Assembly (NCBI GenBank): GCA_007115705.1
Contig: QXEO01000464.1
Span: 11,128,170-11,192,169, forward strand
Direction: 5' to 3'
DNA from: Dactylis glomerata
Lineage: Eukaryota; Streptophyta; Magnoliopsida; Poales; Poaceae
DNA length: 64,000 bases
Positions 22,774-34,303 of this stretch are shown here, piece by piece. The notes beneath the pieces are model-generated. The model was not told the origin of the DNA. It searched no databases and was given only the letters and a program-made list of their open reading frames with translations. The first letter of the stretch is position 1; the number at the start of each line of letters is the position of its first letter. Made by a program: the position numbers and the translations under genes.

Positions 22774-25703
22774 CTACTCGCCAAACCTCCACCTATCCAC
22801 AAAGGCAAGCTCTGCCCGAAACAGGCCGGCGGCCTTCCACAACCCGGCTTCCATGCGAATGGCACGCATGACTGCCAACGGCGAAGGAGTGGCCCCCTCG
22901 AAGACAATGTCATTCCGATGTCTCCACAGACACCAGCATACAAGGGCAATCCCGGTCCAGAAGTCTCTGATATCGGCCACCCTTCCACGCCATGATTGCA
23001 GCCAGTCGGCGAGAGAGATCCCTTGCGGTGGCAGTCTGTCTTCTCTGTCCCACCAGCGAAGGCAAGCAGCCCACACCGTCCGCGCGAGCACGCAACCAAG
23101 CAAAAGGTGGGTGATGGTCTCCTGAACTTGGTCGCAGAAGGGGCACGCCGGAGGGCGTGGAAGGCGGCGTCTCTCAAGTCTGTCTGCCGTCCAGCATCTG
23201 TCACGCAAGGCTAACCAGAGAAAGAATCTACACTTGGCCGGGGCACGGGATTTCCAGATCTGAAGGGCGCCTGCCATAGGCACACTACCATGGAACATAC
23301 CGAGGTAGCAGGAGTTCGCTGAATAGGTATCCTTGGAACCCCAAATCCATCGAAAGCTATCCGGGACACCTTCAGTGATAGCTAGCCCCTCCACGCGATC
23401 GGCAACCGCTAGCAGCTCATCAATGGCGAGAGCATCCAGGTCAGTGGGAATGTCATCCAACCATCCCCCCTCAAGGCAATCCTTGACCAACCTTGACCGA
23501 GACAATCTCTTCGGGATCAGAGCAAAGAGGTTTGGCGCAAGATCCTTCAAGCGTCCATCCGGCAACCATTTGTCTAGCCAGAAAAAGGTGGAAGCACCAT
23601 CGCCCACTACTGAAGAGGTAGCGGCCTCAAAGACCTTGGTAACCAAGGAAGGCACTTGGATATCAAACTCTTTCCACGGCCGTGAAGCCTCCACTCGGCT
23701 CAGCCACAACCACCGCGCCCGTAGCGCAATGTTCATCATCCGGAGGTTTATGATCCCCAGCCCACCTAGCTCCTTCGGCATACAAACCCGGTCCCATGCC
23801 ACCAAGCAGTGGCCACCATGAGCATCTCTTCGGCCTTTCCACAAGAAGCCACGCAGGATCTTTTCAATCGCTAGTAGCGTCTCGACTTGGATGTCTAGGG
23901 ACATCAGGGCAAAAATGGGAATCGCCGCAAGTGTCGATCTAACCAGTTCAAGACGCCCTGCTCGGTTAAGCATGGATGCCCGCCATCCTGGCAACCGATT
24001 CGCCACCGCATCCACTAAGAATTGGAGCTGTGCCGCGGTCGGCCTCCTGAGACCTAGCGGAAGACCGAGGTATCGGAGAGGGAATGGGAGCACAGGGCAA
24101 CCAAGCTCCTGATCCACGAGCGCTGCAACCTCCACCGGACATCTAATCAGGTGCGCGGAGCACTTGCTGAGGTTGGTGCGGAGACCAGATGCAGCTCCAA
24201 AGTCATCAATGATCGCAGCAAAGGCCGAGAGATCGTCCACATGCGGCCGGAGGAAAGTGACTACATCATCTGCATAGATGGAGGTGCGCTGTCGAAGTCC
24301 CGCGGAGGCTAGGGGGGCCAAATGCCCTTGCTGCGTCGCCTTCTCCAAAGCAAAGTGCAAGACTTCCATGACCAAGATGAATAGCTGGGGGGACAGGGGG
24401 TCCCCTTGCCGAAGTCCACGCCTATAGGCCACACGAGCCCCTGGAGACCCATTCAGGAGAACGCGGGTGGAGGCAGTCGAAAGCAAAGCACAAATGCATG
24501 CTAGGAGCCGTGGGCCGAACCCCATCTTCCTGAGGACCTCAAGAAGGAAAGACCAGTCCACCGTATCGAAGGCCTTAGTAATGTCGAGCTTTAGAAGGAT
24601 TGCCGGCTGTTTAGAGCTATGCAGCTTGCGAGCAGTCCCCTGGACCATCATGAAATTATCATGAAGGCAACGTCCACGCACAAAGGCATTCTGGTGAGTT
24701 CCCACAAGCTGTGGGAGGAGGGGCGCTAGACGATTTGCGATCACCTTAGCAACCCACTTGGCAAAGCCATGGATCAGACTGATTGGCCGGAAGTCTCGAA
24801 CTTCTTCAGCTCCGGGCTTCTTAGGAAGAAGGGTGATGAGCGCATTATTAACCGCTCCAAATCCACGGCTGTCAAGGCGTGACAGCGAGTTGAATGCAGC
24901 CATGACGTCTACTTTGATGATGTCCCAGCAGACGACAAAGAAACGTGCTGAGAAACCATCCGGACCAGGGCACTTGTCTAGGGGCATGTCCTTGACAGCT
25001 TTCCACACCTCCTCCACGGAGAACTCCCCATCAATCTGCCGTAAGTCGAGTGAGGGGATCCCGAGGAAGTCGAGGTCAAGAGAGAAGGGGCGATCCACTG
25101 AAGAACCGAGCAACTCTCCAAAGAAAGAATCCACGGCTTCTGCCTTGTCAACGTGATCCGTCACCCTCCTGTTGTCGACCAAAAGGTGGCCAATGAAGTT
25201 CTTGCGCCTCCGATGGCTGGCGTGCGTGTGGAAGAAACGGGTGCATGCATCGCCCTCCCGCAACCAAAGAAGGCGAGACCGCTGACGGGCCAGCGTCCGC
25301 TCAAGGGAAGCAAGCCCAAGCAGCTTTTTTTTGAGGAGACGCCGAAGGGCGCGTTCCTCGGGTGACAACAGACGCGAGTCCATCGCAACATCAAGGCGAA
25401 GAATCACCTCAGTGGCCAGGAGGATCTGCATCTTTATGTTGCCAATGAACTTGGAACTCCAGCTAGACAGGCACTTTGCCGTGGCCCTCAATTTCAGATC
25501 AAGCCGCTTGAAGGGGTTAAGCTCGTCCGACGGTGCCGTCCACGCTTCCCGGACCACGTCCAGGAAGCCATCCACCTTAGGCCAGAAAGACTGGAATTGG
25601 AACCTCCGGCCACGGTGGAGGTCCGGGGCCAAGCTCAAAACCAAAGGGCAGTGATCAGAGGGCCCAGTAGACATGGCAGACAGAAACGCATCCGGATAAA
25701 CCT
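22774..25703 (-). mobile_element. 5'-truncated LINE with intact reverse transcriptase ORF
   Basis: A 2.9-kb minus-strand frame without stops begins at about 25703, upstream of its first ATG at 25674. Its opening residues are the last piece of the LINE endonuclease (VYPDAFLSAM then SDHCPLVL), so the element is cut inside the endonuclease domain, as expected from incomplete target-primed reverse transcription. Counting from the ATG, reverse transcriptase motifs include PGPDGFSARFF near 236-246, DFRPISLIHGF near 294, KLDITKAFDTVDW near 362, GLRQGDPLSP near 420 and catalytic YADD at 467-470. The C-terminal zinc-binding reverse transcriptase region (CPFC...HLLLGC) closes the protein. The lack of any stop suggests a young insertion. 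I could not place the 3' end, poly(A) or target duplication. Confidence 0.9.
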
Positions 25704-25835
25704 AAATTTTGACACGTTGTGACATTGAGATCTTTTTTATGGTTGACCCTTTTGAGGTATCTTCAAAAGCTTGATCCTTGTTGAATTGGATATTTTTAAA
25801 CAAAAAAATGAAGCACGATAAGACCCTAAATACTA

Positions 25836-25993
25836 CTCCCTCCGTTTCAAAATATAAGATGTTTTAGCTTTGTGAAGCAAATGTATTTGGACATCTTTTA
25901 GTGTGTTGGTTCACACGAATATACACACTAAAACATATCTAGATGCATTTACTTCACAAATCTAAAACATCTTATATTTTGAAACGGAGGGAG
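25836..25993. mobile_element. Stowaway MITE, 158 bp
   Basis: Ends CTCCCTCCGTTTCAAAATAT and the complementary sequence at 25974-25993, with TA duplications at 25834-25835 and 25994-25995. It forms a long hairpin, typical of Triticeae Stowaway. Confidence 0.9.
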
Positions 25994-26157
25994 TATAAAA
26001 TAGTGAGGATGGAGTTTTGGCTCCAGGTGTAAATGAACCGATATGTGGACCGCTATATTTAGCATATATAGATTGATGATTGTGTCAGAAATAAATGGCA
26101 CACGTGCAGCAGTAAACTAGGAATACAACACGCACAGCCTTGTACGGGCATGGCCTA

Positions 26158-28981
26158 CACTACAGGAATTTCACAATACGCCGAAGGCCAACAGCCCTCA
26201 GCATAGGCAAAATTGCCGTCGGCGTAGTCTACGCCGAGGGCTGCCCTCGGCGTAGATGTCCCTCGGCGGAGCTCTATTTGGCCGTCGGCGTAGCTTCTGC
26301 CCTCGGCGTAGGCTATGCCGAGGGCAAAGCCGTCGGCGTAGCCCCGTCGGCATAGCCTATTTATATTTTTTTTTTAAGTTTAAAAAAATTGAATTTTTTT
26401 TAATTTTTTTCTGAATTGTTTGTCTCACTAATCTCTCAATTGGAATATTTTTAACACTAATTACACTTAATCTTTGGTCAAATTTAAGTCTTGGTCAAAC
26501 TTCCCGGTCGGTCACCCATCCTCACACTACTCCACCTCCAGCACGCTTAACTTCTCTGTTCCATCCGGATGAGTGTCCACGAAGCAAATTATACCTTGTT
26601 GATAATACTACCATATCAATCCTATTAACCCTTATACCACTATGTCACACGTCATTGGTTTTAAGTTTCCAAACTATATATTAAGTAAACAACAATAAAT
26701 AAGTAATAAATATATTAAATTTCAAACTATATAATAAGTAAATAACAATGAATAATTAATAATTATATTGAATAATTTATATCTTTAAATCTGTAAATCG
26801 GAATTCAACAAATTATATGTCTAAATCGATAAGAAAAATGAGAGGAATCCAAATATGACATCCATATGTAATGTTTTTATGTTTTATTTAATTTTTAATT
26901 TCTGATGCTCATTTTGAATTTAATGTATCATGAGTGATATCTCGAACTAATGAGATTTACATTGAAAAAATCATAAAAAATTAAAAAAATCAAAAAAAGG
27001 AAAACCTTCACACCTAGTCTTCTTATGTCAAATACTAATGAGTCCACATGATAAACAATTTTTTCATAGTTTTCTTATGTCATACCCCCGCTTTACCCCG
27101 TTAACCCTCACTTTACTCCGTTGATAAACGGTGGGCATGAACCTTCTTAGCTAGGGGTCGAATTTCGCAAAACTCTTTGTGTATCTCTAATATAATAACA
27201 TGTTGTGTATCTAAAAGTGATTTTTTCAAAAAATCATGAGGAAGCCATGATGGAGCTGTAGTTCAAATTTACCCCGCTTCCTACTGAATTGGGAAGAGTT
27301 TGTCTTTTTTGTGAAAGGTTAATGCAAAGCTTCACACACACAAATAATTGGTGATATATACATAAAATATGTCCTAATATTGTTTAAAATTTTGGTGGTC
27401 TAGTTTTGTAATGTATTTTCAGTACTTTCTTCACAAAAAAAACCCAATTTTGACACTTAGAAAATGAAAATTGATTTTTTTATGCATAGAAAATGAAAAC
27501 TCCCAATATGAACTTTGTTTCTCATCCCAATATGAACACATGTGCACAATATGGGGTCATTTAAACAAACTATTCTATGATTCAGGTCATGACCTAGCTC
27601 ATCTGGCTTGAAAGCCATGAAACTTCGTACATGATAGGTCATTTCTGAGAAGGGGTTTCTACAATATTTGCAATAGTCCAAGTTTATTATTTTTTCTCAC
27701 AACTAGGTAACATAAAATGACACAATGCGAAGGCTTTACATTTTTTTGAATTTTTTTGAACTTCTTATGCTCGATTCAAAATGCGGTCAAAATGGCGGGC
27801 ATGAACCTTCTTAGCTAGGGGTTTAATTTTGCAGAACTATTTATGGATCTATGATAAAACATCTACTTGTGAACCTAAAAATGATTTTTTGAAAAAAACA
27901 TGGGCAAACTATGATACAGTTGTAGTTCAAATTTACCCCGCTTCCTGCTAAATCGGCAAGAGTTTGTCTTTTTTGTGAAAGGTTAATGCAAAGCTTCATA
28001 CACACAAAAAATTGGTAATATATACATAAATGTTTCCTACTATTGTTGAAAATTAGGTTGGTATAATTTTGTAATGTATTTTCAGTACTTCCTTCACAAA
28101 AAAACCCAATTTTGACACTTAGAAAATGAAAATTGAGTTTTTTATGCATAGAAAATGAAAACTCCCAATATGAACTTTGTTTCCCATCCCAATATGCACA
28201 CATGTGCACAATATGGGGTCATTTGAACAAACTATTCTATGGTTCAGGTCATGACCTAGCTCATCTGGCTTGAAAGCCATAAAACTTCGTACATGATAGG
28301 TCATTTCTGAGAAGGGGTTTCTACAATATTTGCAATAGTCCAAGTTTATTATTTTTTCTCACAACTAGGTAACATAAAATGACACAATACGAAGGATTTA
28401 CATTTTTTTGAATTTTTTTGAACTTCTTATGCTCGATTCAAAATGCGGTCGAAATGGCGGGCATGAACCTTCTTAGCTAGGGGTTGAATTTTACAGAATT
28501 ATTTATGGATCTCTGATAAAACTTCTACTTATGAACATGAAAATGATTTTTTAGAAAAATTATGGGCAAACTATGATGCGGCTCTAGTTCAAATTTTCTC
28601 GACTTCCAACTGAATCAAAACCCTAAATCCCTAAACTGAAAATCATAAATAATTAAATTAATTAGTTCTAAATTTTTGAAGGTTTAGATGAATAGATCTT
28701 ATTTTTCTACAAATTTTGATATATTATTTGTATTTTTGTGAATTAGAATGATTTAGTTATGATTTTTCTAAGATTAATGTGGTAAAATGGAAAATAGCTA
28801 TGCCGAGGGCATTGCCGTCGGCGTATAAAAGGCCGTCGGCGTAGCTATCTTACGCCGACGGCAATTCTACGCCGACGGCCAGCTTCGTGGGCTGCCTAAA
28901 ATATAGCCTACGCCGACGGCACCGACATTTGGCCGTCGGCGTAGACGCTGGCCGTCGGCGTCTTTCACCATTCCTGTAGTG
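26158..28981. mobile_element. Non-autonomous CACTA (En/Spm) transposon
   Basis: The element starts CACTACAGGAAT and ends ATTCCTGTAGTG, with 3-bp target duplications CTA at 26155-26157 and 28982-28984. Both ends carry clusters of GCCGTCGGCGTA and its complement TACGCCGACGGC (about 26178-26360 and 28800-28965), the subterminal sites expected to bind the transposase. The 2.8-kb interior codes for nothing recognisable, so it must be mobilised in trans. Nearly half of it is a tandem duplication (27131-28617). Confidence 0.95.
27131..28617. repeat. Tandem repeat of about 662 bp inside the CACTA element
   Basis: GGGCATGAACCTTCTTAGCT starts at 27133, 27797 and 28459, giving periods of 664 and 662 bp. 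There are two full copies and a third of about 160 bp. The copies also create matching spurious minus-strand frames at 27457 and 28119. Confidence 0.9.
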
Positions 28982-29216
28982 CTACGACGCCAACGTCATG
29001 GCCTACGACGCCAACGTTAGCTCTTTGCTTGAACGGTAAACTGCAACCGGAGAGGGAAGAAGCCGGCTAGCTGGACGAGCCGGACCGCGGAATAGGAAGA
29101 AGCCGGCTAAGCTAGCTGGACGACGGTCCAGGCGTGCGCGTTTCGTTTACCCATGGGGCGAGTGGCTTCCTGATCTTACCGCTGTCAGTTTTATTTCGGC
29201 CATCAGGGAAGATTGA
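28982..29216. other. CACTA flank with short direct repeats
   Basis: The flank contains ATGGCCTACGACGCCAACGT-like repeats on either side of the transposon junction and a doubled GGAAGAAGCCGGCTA motif (about 29056 and 29094). No gene is seen. Confidence 0.4.
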
Positions 29217-29507
29217 GGCCTTGTTTACTTTTAGACTATTTGAGAGGATGGGAGGAGATTATTTCGTATCTCGGAATTTTTTTGATAGGTTATTTACTAT
29301 TCAGGTTTTGAGGGGATAATTTTGAGATATTCCTACAAATCTCATCCACTCTAATGTATTTTTGGCTAGATTAAAAACTCTTTATCATGATAAAGTATTT
29401 TTTACAAAGAATATTTAAGAGGATTTGAGAGTATTAGATAAACATCAAATTTCCACATATCCTCACATCTTTTGAGAATGAAAATACTAAAAAAAATAAA
29501 CAAGGCC
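29217..29507. mobile_element. MITE-like element with GGCCTTGTTTA inverted ends
   Basis: GGCCTTGTTTA at 29217 and TAAACAAGGCC ending at 29507 form an 11-bp perfect terminal inversion, with an AT-rich 290-bp interior. The flanking 3 bp are TGA and CGA, not a clean duplication. The ends resemble hAT or PIF/Harbinger MITEs; the superfamily is unresolved. Confidence 0.6.
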
Positions 29508-29533
29508 CGAGGGTAGCTGTGCGCAGTGCGGTA

Positions 29534-29556
29534 GAGCAGCAGCAGCAGCAGCAGTG
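29534..29556. repeat. (AGC)n microsatellite
   Basis: About seven AGC units after GTAGAGC. Confidence 0.8.
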
Positions 29557-30248
29557 TAGTCGCCGGCAATCCAAAAATTTGGTGGTCGCGAGCCAGTTGC
29601 TGCATCTACGGCGGAGCGCAGCTTCCCTAGCAAGCTCGGGCAGGAAAGGAGTGGACAAAGAGGTACAGTCTGCTGTCCATATAAACTGATGTGGTTAAAT
29701 GATTCCATGCAAAACATTGCGTTTTCAGAGCCTGCCCGTGTACGCTCCATGGAGGACCAAGTTTGGTTTATGGCAAAGTAATTTCAGTGGGGACGCAGGA
29801 TGTGTCGATGTCGCATGACATACAATCGGCAGATCGTGCAGGAAAATTTGACATGATACGCAAGCAAAAAATGTAATTGCTGGGTTATCCTTGGTACGGA
29901 GCATATAACTTGGGTTTCCTGCTTTGAGTACTGTGGCTGCTAAGAAATATGCGAAAGGTGTCAGGTATTAGACATCAGGAACGTGCAGAAAAAACTCCTC
30001 AGCTCAGCGCAGCAAACAAGACCGGCGCTGTGATAACGGCTGCATCTTATTAAATGCGCCTCCTTCCATGTTAGTAGCACTGTTTAAAACTTTACATACC
30101 TATGATATACAGGAAGATATACATGCATAGGCATCAAACATGTCATGAAGTGATTGGTCAGTCCTATGAGAGCATTGGACCCGGAAGCCAATACGGTTTT
30201 CCATTTTCTTTTCATACAAAAACATAATTTTCCATCTATGATACGTCA
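29557..30248. other. No gene seen
   Basis: Ordinary mixed-composition DNA downstream of the F-box remnant. It may contain its 3' untranslated region; no motif supports a feature. Confidence 0.4.
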
Positions 30249-31187
30249 CTAGCCTATCCATCTGGTACCGTCAGCACCATTCTGTCTGCTTCGTATTACG
30301 AGGCTAGTAACACCATTGCAGAACGATAAAGAGGCCAAGCCAACACCGTTATCCTCCGAATGGATGAGGCGAGAAGGACCATTCTTTATTTGAATCCAAG
30401 CTAGCCTATGAGTATCCAGATTAAACCGTATTTCCTCTCCACCCCCCCAAGGCAACCAATGCATGGTATTACCAGCACTGGTATGATGAATACTCTGAAA
30501 AACCACTTGGTGCATCTGTTGTTGATACATCAAACCATCTTGCGGTCTCACTGGAGTAGACACTTGTAATAATCTTATTCGGCGGTCCTAGCTTGTTGGC
30601 TACCAAGACAATTTTCACAAGCGCCCTATCCTGGCAGCAGAGGTGCACATGGCCTTGGTCGCCGACGCGACAGAGCACAGCGCACTGGCGCAACAATGGG
30701 TCTATACCTTTGAACTTGGTGGGAATTTCTAGGATGGTGTGGTCCGTATTGAACGGATCTCACACAATGCATCGCTAGTCGTTACTCTAGTCCACAAAGA
30801 GTGCGAGGCCGTGGCGGCAGTCAATCAGATCCAGCCATCCGAGTCTTTAGTGACACAGTGGGTCAAGCGCATGTCGTCGGAGGGGATGGTGAACCCTTCG
30901 TCCAGGATGGATCTGATGCTAACCCTATGGTCCACATTCTCGCGACAGGTAAGAAGGCCGGTGAGGGGAGCCTTCTTTTCATGGTCGACATGGAAGCGAC
31001 AATGAAAGTCCTGGTTGATGGTGATACATCGCCAAGACTTGTAGACAGCGAAGGTGCACATGAGTTAGGGCGGCTGCGATGGGAGGCGGAGAAGGATCTC
31101 ATCGAGGAGGTTGCGTTCGTCAAGCGGATTCTTCCGCTCAGTCAATGGAGAGGATGGTCGACGGCGTTGGCAACTGCGGCTAGTCAT
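30249..31187 (-). pseudogene. Decayed F-box protein gene
   Basis: On the minus strand ATG at 31187 opens a frame whose residues 22-40 (LDERNLLDEILLRLPSQPP) are a canonical F-box start. The frame is stopped by TAA at 31065-31067, reads on as YKSWRCITINQDFHCRFH, the rest of a plant F-box, and stops again near 30825. Further downstream in shifted frames come GWLDLIDCRHGLALFVD, SVYSSETARWFDVST and GNTMHWLPWGGGEEIRF, the usual order in the large grass family of intronless F-box proteins with a C-terminal associated domain. At least four stops and two frameshifts show it is dead. Intact members act as substrate receptors of SCF ubiquitin ligases. It is the only host-type gene in the window that I can recognise outside a transposon. 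Confidence 0.85.
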
Positions 31188-31866
31188 ATCGCGAGTGTAC
31201 TGTAGATTGGAGAATTTTGGAGTGGAACGGTCTCTATCGCCTGACGATATCGCTCGTCGCTAGAAAAGAGCCACTTTGTCATAACTGCAGCATGGCGGTT
31301 GCTTTCACATTGGTATTAACTTTCGTATCAATTGCTTAACGACACCATTGATTTCACATTAGCCGCTGGTCTTCCTCACGGCTGAGTTTAGATCTGCCGC
31401 TGGACCCACAAAATAAACAAGCGATGCATTTTTAGTAAACACCCGAATTTAGTGACGGACGATTATATCGGCTCGTCTGCTATACCTAGAAGCAGTGACG
31501 ACCTAAAAATGAAGTTTGCTGCAAGTTTTCATGATCAACCAACGATGGGCAAATTGAAGCCTATGTCATCTATATGTGCTTAACCCATGACGAGCGTTAT
31601 TAATGCACTATCACCACCTTTTTCGCGAGCCCAGGACGACCATAGGACGCATTGCCAACAACGAGTTTTATTTCATGCGTCATCTTTAGGTGCGGTGGAA
31701 ACCAGATCACCACTTATGAGTGAAGTATTTATTTGGGCCCATCATCTGTACCGCTTATTAATAACTATCTTTTTTTTGTTAACACTAACATCATGGCTAT
31801 AAGCCTTTTCCTAGTAACGCAAGGTGGGCCCAGCAGCTAGAGCCAGATGCGGGGTCCACACTTCAA
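31188..31866. other. No gene seen
   Basis: Intergenic DNA with several GTGACG/CGTCAC-type words, possibly old transposon sequence. No feature can be supported. Confidence 0.35.
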
Positions 31867-31912
31867 TACTGTTGGCGTACCAATATTGGTGCGCCAGGGG
31901 TAACTTAGATGG
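31867..31912. repeat. Copy of a TACTGTTGGCG repeat
   Basis: TACTGTTGGCG followed by a TGGTGCGCCAGGGGTAACTTA block recurs in related form at 52119-52197, on the far side of the solo LTR. Confidence 0.5.
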
Positions 31913-32449
31913 GTTCCATCCGACGGGTCCCATAGTAGGGCCCAGAGAAATAATGCAGGCGCACAATTAATGGGGTGCACTAGCAGTACAAGAGGTGGGC
32001 CAGTAGCTCTCCCCAGGGTGGGTCCCAGGTGGTTGATACGTCTCAAACGTATCTATAATTTTTGATGCTCCATGCTTGTTTATACACCATTTGCTTTGTG
32101 TTTTGTTACACTTCGTGGCGTTTTTATGCATTTTCCAGAAGCTCTTCCCGGCACCCTGCCGGAGAGGGGAATCACCACCGGAGGCCTTCTTCATCACCAT
32201 GCCAGCCTTCGGAGTGATGTGTGAGTAGTCTACTTTGGACTACGGGCCCATAGCAGTAGCTAGATGGTTGTCATCTCCTCCATGTGCTTCATGTTTAGAT
32301 CTTGTGAGCTGCCTATCATGATCAAGATCATTGTTTTAAATTCTACATGTTGTGTTTGTTGGGATCTGATGAATATTGATACTTTGTCAAGTTAATTTAT
32401 TGATTTATCATATCTATGTTATCTCTATATTGTTTATGATCTTGCATGC

Positions 32450-34117
32450 TGATACGTCTCAAATGTATCTATAATTTTTGATGTTCCATGCTTGTTTTTA
32501 CACCATTTGCTTAGTGTTTCGTTACACTTTATGGCATTTTTTGAAACTAACCTATTAACAAGATGCCACAGTGCCAGTTCCCTGTTTTCTGCTGTTTTTG
32601 TGTTTCAGAAAAGTTACACAGGAAATATTCTCGGAATTGGACGAAACAAAAGCCAAACATCCAGAAATTTACCGAAGCTTCCAGAGAACCGAAGAGGAGA
32701 CGGAAAGGAGCCACAGGGCGGCCTCACCACCAGGGGGCACGGCCCAGGGCCTGGCCGCGCCGCCCTATGGTGAGGGCCCCCTGGTCCACTTCTGACGCTG
32801 CCCCTTCGCCTATAAGGACCCCCCGACGGGAAAAACCTAAACACCCGATCACTTTTCCAGAAACACATGACGATCCGCCGCTGTCGTCGACCCGAGATCG
32901 GGAGAGTCCAGAAGCTCTTCCCGGCACCCTGCCGGAGAGGGGAATCGCCACCGGAGGTCTTCTTCATCGCCATGCTTGCCTCCGGCGCGATGAGTGAGTA
33001 GTCTACCTTGGACTATGGGTCCATAGCAGTAGCTAGATGGTTGTCCTCTCCACCATGTGCTTCACGTTTAGATCTCGTGAGCTGCCTTACATGATCAAGA
33101 TCACCGTTATGTAATTCTACATGTTGTGTTTGTTGGGATCCGATGAATATTGGTGTTATGATTGAGTTGATGTGCTGAATATTATCTTATGTTATCTCTA
33201 TGTTGTTTATAATCTTGCATGCTCTCCGTTGTTAGTAGCTATCTTGGCCGAGTAGATACTAGTGACTCCAAGAGGGGGTATTTATGCTCGATAGTTGGGT
33301 TCATGCCTCTGTTTAATCTGGGGGAGTGACAGAAACCTCTAAGGTTGTAGATGTGCTATTGCCACTAGGGAGAAAACAACATTCTTATGTCCAAGGGCAT
33401 ATGCTTTGTTTACATTACACACTTTGCTTAATGCAGTTATCTGTTATTCGCAACTTAATACTTGTGGAGTTCTCGGATTGATTCGCCACAAGTGGATTAT
33501 TAGTCATAGATGCAGTTGGATGGCGGTCTATGTATCTTGTTGTAATGCCCAGAGTAAATCTCATAGTGATCCTCTCGACATATGCACGTTGTCTTTATTC
33601 TATCAATTGCCCAACTGTAATTTGTTTACCCAGCATGTGTTATTTTATCTTATGGAGAGACACCACTAGTGAACTGTGGACCCTGGTCCTATTTCCTTTA
33701 CATTGCTATCACTTGTTTACTTTACTCGCACTATTTACTTTCTCGCATACTACTATTGCTTTCCACTTGATACACTCATTCCTTTGTTCACAGCAAACCG
33801 GTGAGATTGACAACCTCATCGTAAGTTGGGAGCAAAGTATTTGGTTGTGTTGTGTGCAGGTTCCGCATTGCAGCTGGCAAAGCAAAGCACTGGACGAGGT
33901 GCCCAATAAATTGTCCGGAGCTATCGCGAAGCTAGCAAGCATCAACTTCTTGAGTTTGCCTTTTTCCTACTGGATTGATAACCTTAGTTTCATAACTGAG
34001 GGAAAACTTGCTTCTATATTCATCAAACCTTCTCTTGGGGTTTCCAACTGGCCGGTCATTTACATCATCAACTACACGCCAACAAGTTTTCTGGCACCAT
34101 TCAACACCGCGCCATCA
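32450..34117 (+). repeat. 5' LTR of the gag-protease element
   Basis: 1,668 bp from TGATACGTCTCAAATG to CGCGCCATCA. TATAAGGACCCCCCG at about 32811 is the probable core promoter. Confidence 0.9.
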
Positions 34118-34127
34118 ACAAGTTTTC

Positions 34128-34145
34128 TGGCGCCGTTGCCGGGGA
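34128..34145 (+). other. Primer binding site, tRNA-Asp type
   Basis: TGGCGCCGTTGCCGGGGA is fully complementary to the 3' end of plant tRNA-Asp. It starts after a 10-nt spacer from the LTR, as in the minus-strand relative. Confidence 0.9.
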
Positions 34146-34303
34146 AAAAGAAGACTTCTGCAAGGGGAGTTTTGCACGCACATCCTTTACTTTGTTTTAA
34201 GTTTTGCTTTTACTTTATTTTTACTTGTTTTGTTTTATCAAAAACACAAAAAGATTAGTTTCCTTATAGTTGTTTTTACTTGTCTGCTTTTAGTTTTGCT
34301 AGA

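Noticed and set aside
22853..25654. Plus-strand open frames across the LINE
   Set aside because: They are shadows of the long minus-strand reverse transcriptase frame and show no domain of their own.
27457..28343. Two similar minus-strand frames of 74 codons
   Set aside because: They lie in the tandem copies of the non-coding CACTA interior, and their likeness reflects DNA duplication.
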